From Priapulus caudatus (Eukaryota > Priapulida > Priapulimorpha > Priapulimorphida > Priapulidae): 32,142 nt of DNA. The position numbers were made by a program, and so were the translations under genes. The stretch is from NCBI RefSeq assembly GCF_000485595.1, contig NW_014577173.1, positions 376,522 through 408,663 of the forward strand. The letters run 5' to 3'. The notes below the pieces were generated by a model. It made no database searches. It had not been told where the DNA came from and saw only the letters and a program-made list of their open reading frames with translations. Positions 19,232 to 30,047 of this stretch are shown piece after piece. Each line of letters opens with the position of its first letter. Position 1 is the first letter of the stretch.

Positions 19232-22200
19232 GTGTGTGATAATGTTGTGAAAATTCACCAGACCAGGACGGCCCAGCATCCCAGGATCCGGGTACAGCGC
19301 CACCCTTATCACCACACTTATGATTTAGACTTACCCTCCCCCAAAACGCAAGGGAGACAGCGAAAGTTAAATTCCTACCTCTTCGCGCAACACGACAAGA
19401 AGAGAAAAAAGAAAAACTACAGAAAGACTCGGCCAGTCATGCAGCCGCGTTAAAGTCTACTAGTAACACCCTAATGACCACCCCTATAATCGATTAGACG
19501 CATGCAAACATCTCCAATCCAATCAATAGTCAACAAAAAACGCACAAGGCGTTACGAGTACCACAGAAGCTGAGCCTTGTTCGCAAGGCTGCACGAAACC
19601 TGAAGGACAAGCTTCTCAGGTACGAGACTCACAAATCTCATTTGAAGAGAAGCCTGAGACAAGCATCACATCCACCAATCATGGATGCTCAGAAAATGCT
19701 ACAGTCGTCGCAACATGAATGAAAGAGTTCATGCTCACCTGCCGCACGCCTCTCGTACACAGTTCAAGAAGCATATGCCCATAACAAACCATAGGATTAT
19801 TGCCAAAAACACCGCTAAGAAACTGAAGCGCAACAATAACATCTCCCGCGGGAACTGGTGAAAATCACTGGCTCCTCAACTAAGCCGGAGAAAGAGAAGC
19901 CTGGCTGTGATACACTCAAACGAACGCGCAGCACAACGGCAACAATCCATACGCCGACGAGAAAGCCTAAAGCCATACAAAAAAACACATGCGGCGAAAG
20001 AGCAACGCAAGAGCCGCCGCATAACAAACAGACCACAACTAGAGAGCCAGACGCAAACAACCCCCAAAAAACGTGAAGCGCAGGAAGGGGGCCAAGACCT
20101 ACAACAGGCCTCCCTAGGCGCTACAAAACATACCAAAAACACAAACCGCCCCCAGGCACAGGATCTCACATCGCTCACCAGAGCCAATGCGGAGACATAC
20201 TAAAAACCTTCCCCACGGATAGTCTGCCACCTAGCACTTTTATAGCCCACTCTAGACATCAAAAAAACGAAGGCACACAATACACGAAATACTCAACCTA
20301 CAACACGTTTCAACACCTCACAACCCCCTTAAAAGAAAAAAACCCCCCCAAAAAACATAACCCAAACATTATAAACCGAAACGGCGAATAACACAACCAC
20401 CTTCTCGAACCATCCCTCTGTTCAACCTTTCCTCGTACTCACCACACGAAGAACAAAACTACTGGCAAGCGACTGGCTTCTCTCCCACCACCACCCACCC
20501 CCGCGACCGGTCCGCCATCCTAGCAGCCTCAAAAATTCTTCCGTCGCCTCATGACTGAAGGAATTCTTCGGCTGCCAAACAATGCCAGGAACCAGCAGAT
20601 CGCATTTCAGACCACCATCCACTATGGACTCCCGCACCCAACAGAAACCCATACTGGGAAACTTTCCATCAAACCTGCGGACTCAGGCGACGCGCTTGCC
20701 GCCACAATCTAAAGCCCCCTTTCCATAATTTTCCTACCCAAACAGCGACTAGCGCCTGGATCACTGACCAAAAACGAAGATCTAGTCTATCATAACCTTG
20801 CGATTAAGGGTTGGAGTATAGCAATCATAACCGCGTAGACTACATTCGCAGAATAGCATGAGACACTCAACAATACTACCACTATCTCGTCCCACAAACC
20901 AAGACCTCACCCCTAGACACAGAATAGAGATAAGACGAACTCCCTCGCTCAAAGGCGTAACGACACAGGAGAAATCAACAATAAAGAATACTCGTGCTCA
21001 CGCCAAAAGCCATACCCGTACACCAAACTTCTATAATCCTGCAAAGTGCCACAAACAAGGCAACCCGGGTAGACCCATCCTACCGCAAACAATACCCCAA
21101 AACCGAAATAGATCTCGCTTCGATGGACCACCACATCAAAATAACCTTGAGTAAGCCAACATACCCTCGTAAAATAGGACAACTGAGACTCCTATCTTTC
21201 ATAATAAATTCCCCCCACTACCTCCCGATGCCACTTATCTGTAACACTGGAAGTTAGCCTCTCTCTACACTAAACATCCCCAACGACGAAGGAAATACAA
21301 GCACTGCGCCAGCCCTAGACACACACGACGACACCGCAGAAACCTTCCACAGAATCTCCTAGAGAATAGCCAGAACTGACTCCTGAACCAGAACAACTTT
21401 CAGTCAACAAGCCACCACTACTTACAAATTACAAGGCACAGCTATGCGGCCGTCAAACATGCACCGTCTTATGCCAACCTCTTCATGGACAAATCTAGAA
21501 ACGCAATGTCTATCATCCGAACACACAACCGCCCTCATCTGGAAGAATATATTGACGATATCTTCTTATCTAGGACCCATCGGCCCTAGCCTGGACTCTT
21601 TTGTCACAAACCTAACTAGATTTCCATCCTACATCAAAATGCACGAATCTCACAGCTCGCTATGCTCCCCTTTCTAGACGTTACGGGTAATCATTCGACA
21701 AGTCCCTACAAAACCAGACGTGTACTGTAAACCCACAGACTGCCACCCATACCTCAGGAACTAATTCCTGCTCACTCCAAAGGCACTCATAGACAACATC
21801 CCCTACGGGCCAATTCCTCCGCCCTAAAAGGATCTGCCTCAAACAACGCGCGTTTCGACACCGCTGCCAGGAGTTCAAGCCACCTGTTCCTAAAACGGGT
21901 ACAAGCTCAGACCTGCTAGATAAGTCCATACAAAAAATGGTCACAATGCTCAACGAGAATCTGCTAATCAACCAAACCAAAAGCAATAAACACAAACCTA
22001 AGAATTCCCTTTATCACGTGAATACAACCCCAGCAAACCCACAGATCAAACAGATCATCCAAAAAGCACTGCACTGTTCTGACGCCTCACCGCCGCCCTG
22101 AAACATTCACGACCAATCGCTATCTTCGCCCTAAGCAGACGGTAAAAATTTGCAGGCGCGCTCATTATCGCGCAGAAACACTGTCCCCCCCACACCCTAT

Positions 22201-22680
22201 CCCTCAGCTCACCAGGCTTAATGGTCGCCACACTTCCATCGCCAGCACACGCCGATGCAGGCGTACTCGCTGCTCCACGTGCAGCACGGCAACTCACACA
22301 CGTCTTACCCTTCCCTCCCCCATCCGGAAATACATCACGCATCTTCACATGCCATCCCACAAACCTCGTCTTACGAAATCTCCGGATCGCAATGCCCCCG
22401 GCCATTATACATAGGAGAGACACAGCGTAAACTCAAGCATCGCATAGTTGAACACCTCCGTGACAAACAACGAACATGAGCAAACCCGTTAGTGCTCATT
22501 TTACACGGCGACAACCACACGCCAGCGGATTTTCTCAGGGGCCTTAAAAAATTTTTCGGACCCACCGACCCACGCCACGATCCGCGAGACAGACAAGAAA
22601 GAGAAGCCTTGATCCACAATCTAAACACCATCCAACCATACGGACTCAACCTACGGCTCGAATACCGGATGGATTAGAAG
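19232..22680 (+). pseudogene. Penelope-like retroelement, frameshifted (reverse transcriptase + GIY-YIG endonuclease)
   Basis: Conserved blocks occur in the right order but in different frames. Near 20760-20900: LTKNEDLVYHNLAIKG and RPTNQDLTPRHRIEI. Near 21055: GNPGRPIL, then a degraded DHHIK block. Near 21263: SLYT, then the NIPNDEG block one frame away. Near 21460: APSYANLFMD. At 21547: YIDDIF, carrying the reverse-transcriptase catalytic Asp pair. Near 21670: PFLDV, then CKPTD. Near 22410: a GIY-YIG-type GETQRKLKHRIVEHLRDKQ, then a closing PYGLNLRLEY. This order (RT followed by GIY-YIG nuclease) is the hallmark of Penelope-like elements, which copy RNA into DNA at a nicked target. An N-terminal basic region precedes the RT. 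No intact long frame remains; the breaks could be decay or uncorrected sequencing errors. Element ends are not defined. Confidence 0.85.
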
Positions 22681-22784
22681 ACGTATCACGAGTAACCCTG
22701 TCAACATGAATCAACGTGAGGCATCCTAGCCAGACGACCCCAGGTAGCGAGCATTTTCGATTCACTTTTTAAACACTTTATATA

Positions 22785-22814
22785 TTGGTATTAACTATAA
22801 TATACATGTATGTG

Positions 22815-22845
<31 letters not shown>

Positions 22846-22880
22846 AATATATAGCTCTCTCTCTTCTTTCTCCTCTCGCT
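22785..22880. repeat. TA microsatellite followed by CT-rich tract
   Basis: (TA)n at about 22815-22852, then CTCTCTCT. It marks the inner border of the outer right arm. Confidence 0.85.
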
Positions 22881-24842
22881 ATCTACGCAGGCTTCTTTCT
22901 TTTCTCGCCGCCTGTCGGCATGCTTTGCCAGCGCCTCTACACGTTGAAGTCATTCCTTGTAACCCTACACGTCACGCGCTTCAGCATCCACCGCATGATA
23001 TGGCGGCGAGTTTAACGTTGTGAGTTGCTCCCGTAGAAGCGCGACGCGCAACAGGATCCTTTCACGTCAGAATGCGGCCCTTAGCCGACTCTCGGCCCTG
23101 CCCGCCACATTAGATATTTTTCCTTCGCTATACGCGCGGCCACGTGATGAGCGATTTTTTTCGTTGTCGGCATGAGTGGTCGACTTCTTCCTTTTTTCCC
23201 GCCCGCCGAAAAGACAAGCGACGACGATGGATTCTGGGTTTTTGCAATCGGCGTCCTTTTCGGCATAGTTGGGTTCGTTTCCTCGCTCCGTAGTATCCAT
23301 CTGTATCTTGTCGGTATGCGGTGTATGCGCTTCACTTTCTCGCGTGCACTAGCTATTTTCTCAAATCCGCGGAGCAGATCAAATGGCCACAAAATTTCCT
23401 TCGGCGTACAAATATGGCAGCAGTTCGGCGTGGTTTCCTTCTCCGATTGCATAGAATGCTATTAGATGCATTTCCCTTGTTGTCGTGATGGCACTCAAGT
23501 GCTTCCTGGCGTCGAAAATCGTCGCAGAGATTGCTCCATCCTTTTGCGCGACTTGTATAGCCCACTCTCATGCAATTATCTTGAGCTGTGGTCTTGTCGC
23601 GTATACCACAGTCGCTAGCGGGTCATGGCTAGATCCCTGTACGCTCTGCAGCCGCTTGCCTATTCCGACGAGGGTCATAGTAGCAGTCCGTGGCCAGAAA
23701 CGTCGTAACGTTACGGCCTATTAGTTAATGCTTAGCGACTCGCTTAGCGAATAACTGTCGCGTGCGAAAATCTTTCGAGCGTTCTTCGGCCTAAATACAA
23801 GCGTCGCCGCGCCGCCCGTGTCCAAGGGACGGCGACCCGGTCCAACAAAACCGCCGTTATGAGCGCTCCATATGCCATGGAGTCAGAGTTGTAGAATGTC
23901 GTGACGACTTTTGCAGTGGAGCTTGCCGCGTTAAGTGATATCATCATTAACGCTTGCTAGCATTGTCAATTTAGGTGTTTCTGAACTAGCAAGCCCCCGC
24001 GTCCACGGGGGCGCAGCCCAGACGGCGAGATGCAATCAGGAGCAGTTCTCGGTAGGATGCATTAGTAGCGCGCAATGCGGCTTGCGCTGTCAACGACCTG
24101 CTCGTGTCTGCTCGCAGATAGAGCAACTGTGGCGGTGCGCCTACGCGTGGTCATTGCCTAAAGCGCATATTACATGACACTGCGACGAAATCAATGCGGA
24201 TGAGTAGCAGGGCGCGTCAGATGCTCGCATTTCGCTGCGGCTTCGTTTATATGCCCGAGCTGCACGCGAGCTGCACTGCGATTGTTAACTAACCGCGCAC
24301 TTTACTATCCAAGCTGGCTTCCGCAGCTTAGATTGCATGCGCCGATTCCGCCTGAAAATCTCCGCATTCGCCACTGGAAGATGTGCGGTTGCGTATAACG
24401 AGAAGGGCGCCTCGTTTCTATAGCCTCAATTAAGGCATACTTTAGAACGATAAGCGGCACGCGTGGCTTCACGAATTCACGTTCCGCGAGGCGAAACACA
24501 TTGCGTCGAAAGAAAGCCATCGTTAGGCGTCCGCATTAACAAACGGTTGTTTTGCCACCTGAGTGTGGCGTTATTCATAGTACGTAGAAGAATTGGGTAA
24601 GGGTTTTACTGCGACTCGGTCTATATGCTTGCTAGCTTACAGAGCAGCGGCGATCTGCGTCGCGACCATACGCTGATGGTGAGGACACGCATCTACAGAG
24701 ATGAAGATGCAGTAAGCCACCATTGAGAAGATAAAAGAATATAAATGAACAAATTATAACGACTAATAAACTCTTTTTTTATTCTATACTAGTAGTTATA
24801 TTATGTAGAATGGGAATTTATTAACGTTGTTGGTAGTGACTA
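22850..24842 (-). repeat. Outer right arm of the giant inverted repeat
   Basis: Reverse complement of 12732-14690. The outer end is at GTTGGTAGTGACTAGT near 24842. It is slightly longer than the left arm, and the arms differ mainly by 1-base indels. Frames in this arm (for example 23172-23465) are not conserved in the left arm, so no gene is called. Confidence 0.85.
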
Positions 24843-26340
24843 GTAATGTTAAGAACATTAATTCAAATCGTCCAGGTTTTTTGGATTTTTAACTAGTTGA
24901 GAAACAATCTTATCAGGTAAGAATTTGACGATTTGTTTAGTCCCGTTAGTTCTTACTTTTAATGTAAAAAAATGGCAATTTTTTTTTTACAAATTTTACC
25001 ATAGAAAATTCGTGAAGCGCCTAGGCTTAGTGGGTACGCATAACTAAACCAGACCAACCTACCGCCTGTGTGTATATTCCGCACTTCAGTTACATCGCGC
25101 TTATATATAGTTGATCGTCTACATATAACCAGTTTCTATTATATAGTTCAGCTCGCTACTCGGCCTCGATTCAATTATTCACGATTTACTTTACGAACAT
25201 TTTACGTTTGTTCGAACTCTCTTGCGCTCTATAGTCGCGAGTAATAATTAACGATATATTAAATTATCACGATAAAAACAAGTAAAAATTCCCGCTTAAG
25301 TTGAGAAGAATGGTCGAGTAAAGTGCTATGAAATACGGGCAATTTGCACCCGATCGTTCTGAGTTTAAGCTATGCTGCCTCTCGTGTGACCATTACCCTT
25401 GTAGAAAATGTCACAGAGAAATGGCACGCGTAATGCGCCTGTTAATCGCCTATCAATCTCGTGTGGCACAGTTAATTTTTTGAAGATAATTAAAGTAGAC
25501 CGCTGTGAACGTGCGGCTTCGTTAGCCATGAGGGAAACGCTTTTGAAAACGAAAACGACCGCTATGCGAATGCTCGTAGGGGTTCTACTATACTACTACT
25601 CAGCGGACGCAGGCGAGATTTCGTAAGGGCTCTACTGCTGCGACAATGCCGAAAAAATTTCCCGCGGTTGCATTAGACAGCTTTCACCCAATAAAATCAG
25701 CAAAGAAGCAGATAATCTTAATTGGTTTTCTTAATTGGATTCTGGAACAAGCGCGAAGCACAACGTGGGCGTAACTACATGCAGACGGCGCGGGAATTTT
25801 TCGCAGGGGAATTAGTTTGCGTATAACAGGGTATCCACTTCTCTCGGTGATTGATAGCTGCATGGCTTTACGTTGTTGGCGGGCAATGATACACACGCGC
25901 GCGATAGTAACCTCAGCAAGTCGCTGACTATGTTTCTCGCGGACTGTTCTCCGCGTTTCGGCAGAGATGCACTCTCTCGCTTTCATGGCGCGTTAATGCG
26001 GATTCTAGTAAACGATTTCTGAGATGATATATGATTTATTATTAAGTTGTATTTATTCCGGATTCATGAATTATATGTTGATGCTATAGGTAAGGTCGAA
26101 CTAGACCCGTTTGTACGTGTTTTTCTCGTGTGCAAGCCGAAATGTCGATTGCACGGGCCTTCGTTGCTAAGCGTTGTCGTTTAGAACGTCCCATCATAAC
26201 AGTGATTAGCTGGAACTGCCCGTAACTTACACCAGGCAGGTAGGTGCCCCCAGCCCAGATGATGGCTTAAGGCTATGGAGTATGAATGGCAATTTGGAAA
26301 AAATGGCCCTTTGGAAAATTGACACATATACACGTTTTTG
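24843..26340. other. Unassigned intergenic sequence
   Basis: AT-rich near 24850-25000 with poly-T/poly-A runs, otherwise mixed. Frames at 25408-25626 (+) and 25684-25986 (-) show no recognisable domain or splice support. Confidence 0.5.
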
Positions 26341-26349
26341 TCACGATGT

Positions 26350-26409
26350 GCGTCTGCGTCAGATACGCAGCGTCAGATACGCAGCGTCAGATACGCAGCG
26401 TCAGATACG
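26350..26409. repeat. 15-bp minisatellite, left array
   Basis: Four copies of GCGTCAGATACGCAG in direct repeat, the last ending in GATACGTAAA. The same unit in the same orientation forms the array at 28412-28510. Confidence 0.9.
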
Positions 26410-26507
26410 TAAATCCCATTTTTCAAAATGGCCACCATGTGTAACTAATATTGACCAATTTTGAAGATAATGTTTGAATAGAACCTTCTGTCACCATGTG
26501 TGTGGTA

Positions 26508-27970
26508 TCATATTAAAGGGAATTAAATTCTCTACAAGATGATACCACATGGGCTTGGTGGTGATTTTCATAACAATTTTGGGCCAAAATGTGATTTTTG
26601 ACCCAAAGCCTCCAGGCCCCAGACCTCCTAAACATTCTCTGTAAGAAATGGTGTAAGAATAAACATCTGAACCCTGCTGTTGGCCCAACTCATCTATACC
26701 TGGGTGGTGAATTCACAGAAGAGACGAAGAGCGTATTAATCACAAGAGTCTGTTATGGATGTTCCTGCTCTAGAATCGACGCAGAAGCAGGCTGATACAA
26801 GGATAATTCTGCATACTCTGTACAGTGTCCAGAATGACGGAGTTGAAAGAGTAGTTATCCACGCCAATGACACAGCCATTATTACCATGTGTCTACACTA
26901 TGGAGCAACACATCTGGGAAATCTACCAAAACTATGGGTGAGTCAGCCCAGAACACATACTTGACAATCCATGAAATGGTGGTGACACTGAGAACTTCAC
27001 AGTGTCGTGCAATGCCCTTCATCTATAGCCTGAGTGGCAGAGACACTACGAGTTATCCTTGCTTCACCGGAAAGAAGGCATGGTTCAAGTGCAGCTTGAG
27101 TCTCGACATACCCATGATTAAAGAGTTTGGTGAGAACCCTACTGACATCGTATCAGAAGACCTCATCAAGCAGGCAAGAACCATCACCACATCTGTTTAC
27201 ACATCAGCAGCTGATGGCTTCCAGGAGTCTGATCTGGGCAAGCTCATGGCATACAACAGTTTTGAACAACAGATCTACTCTCCTAAAGCTCTAGCCCCCC
27301 CCCACAGAAGACGCATTCCTTCTGCACGTAAAGAGGGCTGCCCTTGCAACGATCATAGATAAGACTGCGTATATTGCCAAGTCACAAATCTCACCCTGGA
27401 CAGAATTTGGGTAGACTCTGGATGGTCAGCATGCGGTTCCCGTTCCATGTACCCACCCAGCCTGGCCCGTGTCGATGATGATGGCAATATCGTGCGAATG
27501 TGCTAAGGGCTGCAAGAAGAACTGCTCATGTGCTAAGAAGGCAGTCCCATGCTACATAGGGTGCCGCTGCCAAGGACTATCAATCAAATGTAGCAGGATG
27601 CAGGACATCGGAACAACCGAGATCAGTGACAATAGCAGCGACTCAGATAGTGATTAGGAAGCAAAGCCGATGCAAGTTAAACGTATAGCAAAGTGTTAAC
27701 TTTGGAGCACTATAACTTTCTTGTTAAAAAAGCAATGAATTTGTCATGTTCACACAATATTAATCATACATATGGGCAGTTTACTGGAAGGTTTCAATTC
27801 TTTAGTGGAAATGATTTTTGAAATATGGAAAAATATGTATTTTGGCGCAATTCATATTTTTGGGAAAAATTGTCAAAAATCAGATTTTTTGCCCAAAATT
27901 GTAATGCAAATCATCACCAAGCTTATTAAATGTGCTATCAACTTGTAGTAAATTTAATTCCCTTTAATAT
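26508..27970 (+). mobile_element. DNA element with about 100-bp inverted repeats around a CXC-motif gene
   Basis: 26508-26603 pairs with the reverse complement of 27871-27970. Shared blocks include ATTAAAGGGAATTAAATT, CTACAAGATG/CTACAAGTTG, ACCAAGC, ATTTTGGGC and TTTTTGAC. The left arm also folds on itself (TGTGGTATCAT ... ATGATACCACA). Between them lies a broken protein gene on the plus strand. True ends may extend beyond the paired arms to the 15-bp arrays. I do not assign a transposon superfamily. Confidence 0.65.
26755..27657 (+). pseudogene. Broken gene of a multicopy metazoan family (ADTRI / GxDTT ... tesmin-TSO1-like CXC)
   Basis: The pieces lie in more than one frame. QADTRIILHTL and VVIHANDTAIIT (about 26788-26890) are followed by LTIHEMVVTL, FIYSLSGRDTTS and KKAWFKCSLS (26960-27100). 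A block PPTEDAFLLHVKRAAL begins near 27299, just after a run of C where the frame shifts. A stop interrupts WTEFG near 27410. The last piece (27469-27657) has a cysteine-rich segment (CECAKGCKKNCSCAKK ... CYIGCRC) and an acidic end DNSSDSDSD. From memory, proteins with an EADTR...SPDTDV...GCDTT core and a CXC tail are abundant, lineage-expanded and often transposon-like in invertebrates. Their function is not established, and a PIN-like nuclease fold is only a guess. Several signature residues differ here. Confidence 0.6.
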
Positions 27971-28020
27971 TCTGAGTGCGCCCTCTAGTTTATTTATAGA
28001 TCTCTATGGTTATAAGCCAT

Positions 28021-28352
28021 GTCGGAAAGTCCCCGCCGCCATATTGAGATCAGATAAGAGGGGGGTACAATTTAAGTTGCCTTTTTATAACATAGTTAGG
28101 ATAGGACTGGTCTATGTTTTTGATCTGTAATTCTCTTCACTAACATCGTATTTCAATTCACATGTGCGTTTCTGTTTACAGAAACATTTACAAATATGAT
28201 TGTGATAATTTGGGATATTTTGCAATGTTTGTGTTAATGCAAAAACTAAAAACGCACGAGTGTTTACATTAATCATGTACTTTCCTAAGCGCGCCTCGGC
28301 CATTTTATACCCCCCTTTTCTATGACCTAGATAGCACAGCTGGACTTTCCAA
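28021..28352. mobile_element. MITE-like element with GGAAAGTCC termini
   Basis: GGAAAGTCC at 28024 is mirrored by GGACTTTCC at 28342-28350. Further inside, AGGGGGGTAC pairs with ATACCCCCCT at matching distance, and the bases between are partly complementary. At about 330 bp it has no coding sequence. No target-site duplication was identified. Confidence 0.45.
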
Positions 28353-28411
28353 TATCACTTATTGACAGGAACCCATCTAAAACCGTAACGAGAGGTGAAC
28401 GCGATCGGATT

Positions 28412-28510
28412 GCGTCAGATACGCAGCGTCAGATACGCAGCGTCAGATACGCAGCGTCAGATACGCAGCGTCAGATACGCAGCGTCAGATACGCAGCGTC
28501 AGATACGCAC
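28412..28510. repeat. 15-bp minisatellite, right array
   Basis: Seven direct copies of GCGTCAGATACGCAG, identical in unit and orientation to the array at 26350-26409. Confidence 0.9.
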
Positions 28511-28712
28511 GTACCATGTATATCACTATTCGACATACTAAGAAGTCTTGCATATTAATTAGCGGGCGCACATGAACTACAAAATTGCAACATGTCTCGT
28601 AAATAATTATTCGTGTAATCGATAATAAAAAAGATCCCAATTTCAACACTGGTTGTTAAACTTCGGAACCGGTTCGCGAGCGCCACACCCGGATGGTAAG
28701 TTCTGTAACTAC
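28511..28712. other. Unassigned sequence
   Basis: AT-rich spacer between the minisatellite and the hAT-like element. Nothing recognised. Confidence 0.5.
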
Positions 28713-29462
28713 TAGGGGTGCACCGGTACTTGGATCCGGCCGGATCCCCAATTTTTCAGAGTTTCGGTTCCGGCCGGAACCCTACAGAAACAGTCAGCTG
28801 GAACCGGAACTTTTTCTTAATTTCATTTCTGCTACAAGCGTCATCAACATCAAAAGATCAGCCACTGAATGTAGTTTAGACTCAATAAAGTCAACTTGCT
28901 GAAAATATAGTGTATAAGATATATAGAAGAATATAATATAATATATATATAAGAAATATAGAAAATAACTTCACACTATTCCGCCCAAAAAACGCTTGCC
29001 ACTTGAACATTGGCTAACTAACTGAACTGAACCTAACTGATGTTAGGTGATTCATGAGATTTTCTTTTAAAATCAAATACTCTTAGAGCCACAGGAATGG
29101 CATCTGTCTGTTAGTTAAAAATAATAGACTGAAACCAGGGATACTGCAACATGCAGGTTTTGCCACAGAATTCGCTCGCGAATAAGATGCCAGAATTTGC
29201 ACTGTACGCAGCTGATTTATACACCTAACAACCATCCTGTAATTAGATCTTTGAGCATTGTTCTAGTCACCTGAATGATGTGCCTGCTAATGATATTTCG
29301 TTCAGGCCGAGTGAGTTTGCGCAATACTGGGCCAAAACGGTCAAGTTTATTCCCAGCTAAAGTTCCGGTTCCGCCCAGGTAGTTCCGGTCGGAACCTTTT
29401 TCAAGTTCCGGCTGGTTCCGGTTCCGGCCGGAACTTAAAAAGTTGGATCCGGTGCACCCCCA
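28713..29462. mobile_element. hAT-like non-autonomous element
   Basis: It starts TAGGGGTGCACCGG and ends GGATCCGGTGCACCCC, typical of hAT-superfamily TIRs (YAGGGGTG...). Subterminal regions carry repeated GTTCCGGCCGGAAC-type palindromes on both sides (about 28726-28812 and 29356-29450), as often seen near hAT ends. The middle is AT-rich with no transposase recognised. The right terminal bases are CCCCCA rather than CCCCTA, and I see no matching 8-bp target-site duplication. Confidence 0.65.
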
Positions 29463-29831
29463 TCGCTGTGCTAGACGCTTCCGCTGGCTTTGCAGCAACT
29501 CCAGCGACATTCCGGTTTGGCGATTGAAACACTGAAGCCATTACGCTGTTCTATGTATGCTTTCAATGCCCATACCAAGGAGAGAAAAAAGAGGCTGCAG
29601 CTGGTAAATTTTATCCAGCGCCCAATGGAATACCTGCTATTAATTCAGGTAATTTTCCCATTTCCTATGCAGTCGGCCATTGCATTATCTTTTAATATAA
29701 AACGCCTACCGTAAAGTCCGCGAGGGAGTAAGCATTGATACATATCGCATTGCGGCATTTTTGCTCCAGCAACGACAGTAATTTCCGTTTCGGATGATTT
29801 GTTATCGACTTTGCGCCGAGTATCGCAGATA
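29463..29831. other. Unassigned sequence
   Basis: A 74-codon plus-strand frame (29490-29714) shows no recognisable domain. Nothing else is seen. Confidence 0.45.
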
Positions 29832-30047
29832 AGGTCTATGTCCCCCTGAGCTCTGTTTGACCTGGCTCGTTTAGCTATTTCTGACTAATATATATAGTTA
29901 TATAATATATAATCAGGAGTGTATCAATATTGATACACTCCTGATATAATATATATAGGGTTAGGGTTAGGGTTAGGGTTATGGTTAACCTTAGTCAGAA
30001 ATAGCTAAACGAGCCAGGTCAAACAGAGGTCAGGGGGACATAGACCC
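29832..30047. mobile_element. Inverted-repeat element with telomere-repeat core and nested palindrome, copy C
   Basis: The left TIR (29832-29888) begins AGGTCTATGTCCCCCTGAGC and ends TTTCTGACTAA. The right TIR (29991-30047) is its reverse complement, ending GGACATAGACCC, with only about 2-3 mismatches in 57 bp. Inside are a palindrome (29901-29957) and then about four TTAGGG units (29956-29983). The outermost bases GGTCTATGTCCCC match the elements at 781 and 16594, but the inner TIR sequence is different. Confidence 0.8.
29901..29957. mobile_element. Short palindromic element, copy 4, nested
   Basis: AATCAGGAGTGTATCAATAT followed by its mirror TGATACACTCCTGAT forms a near-perfect hairpin with AT-rich flanks. 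It shares only the outer ATCAGGAGT/ACTCCTGAT with copies 1-3. It sits inside the telomere-core element. Confidence 0.65.
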
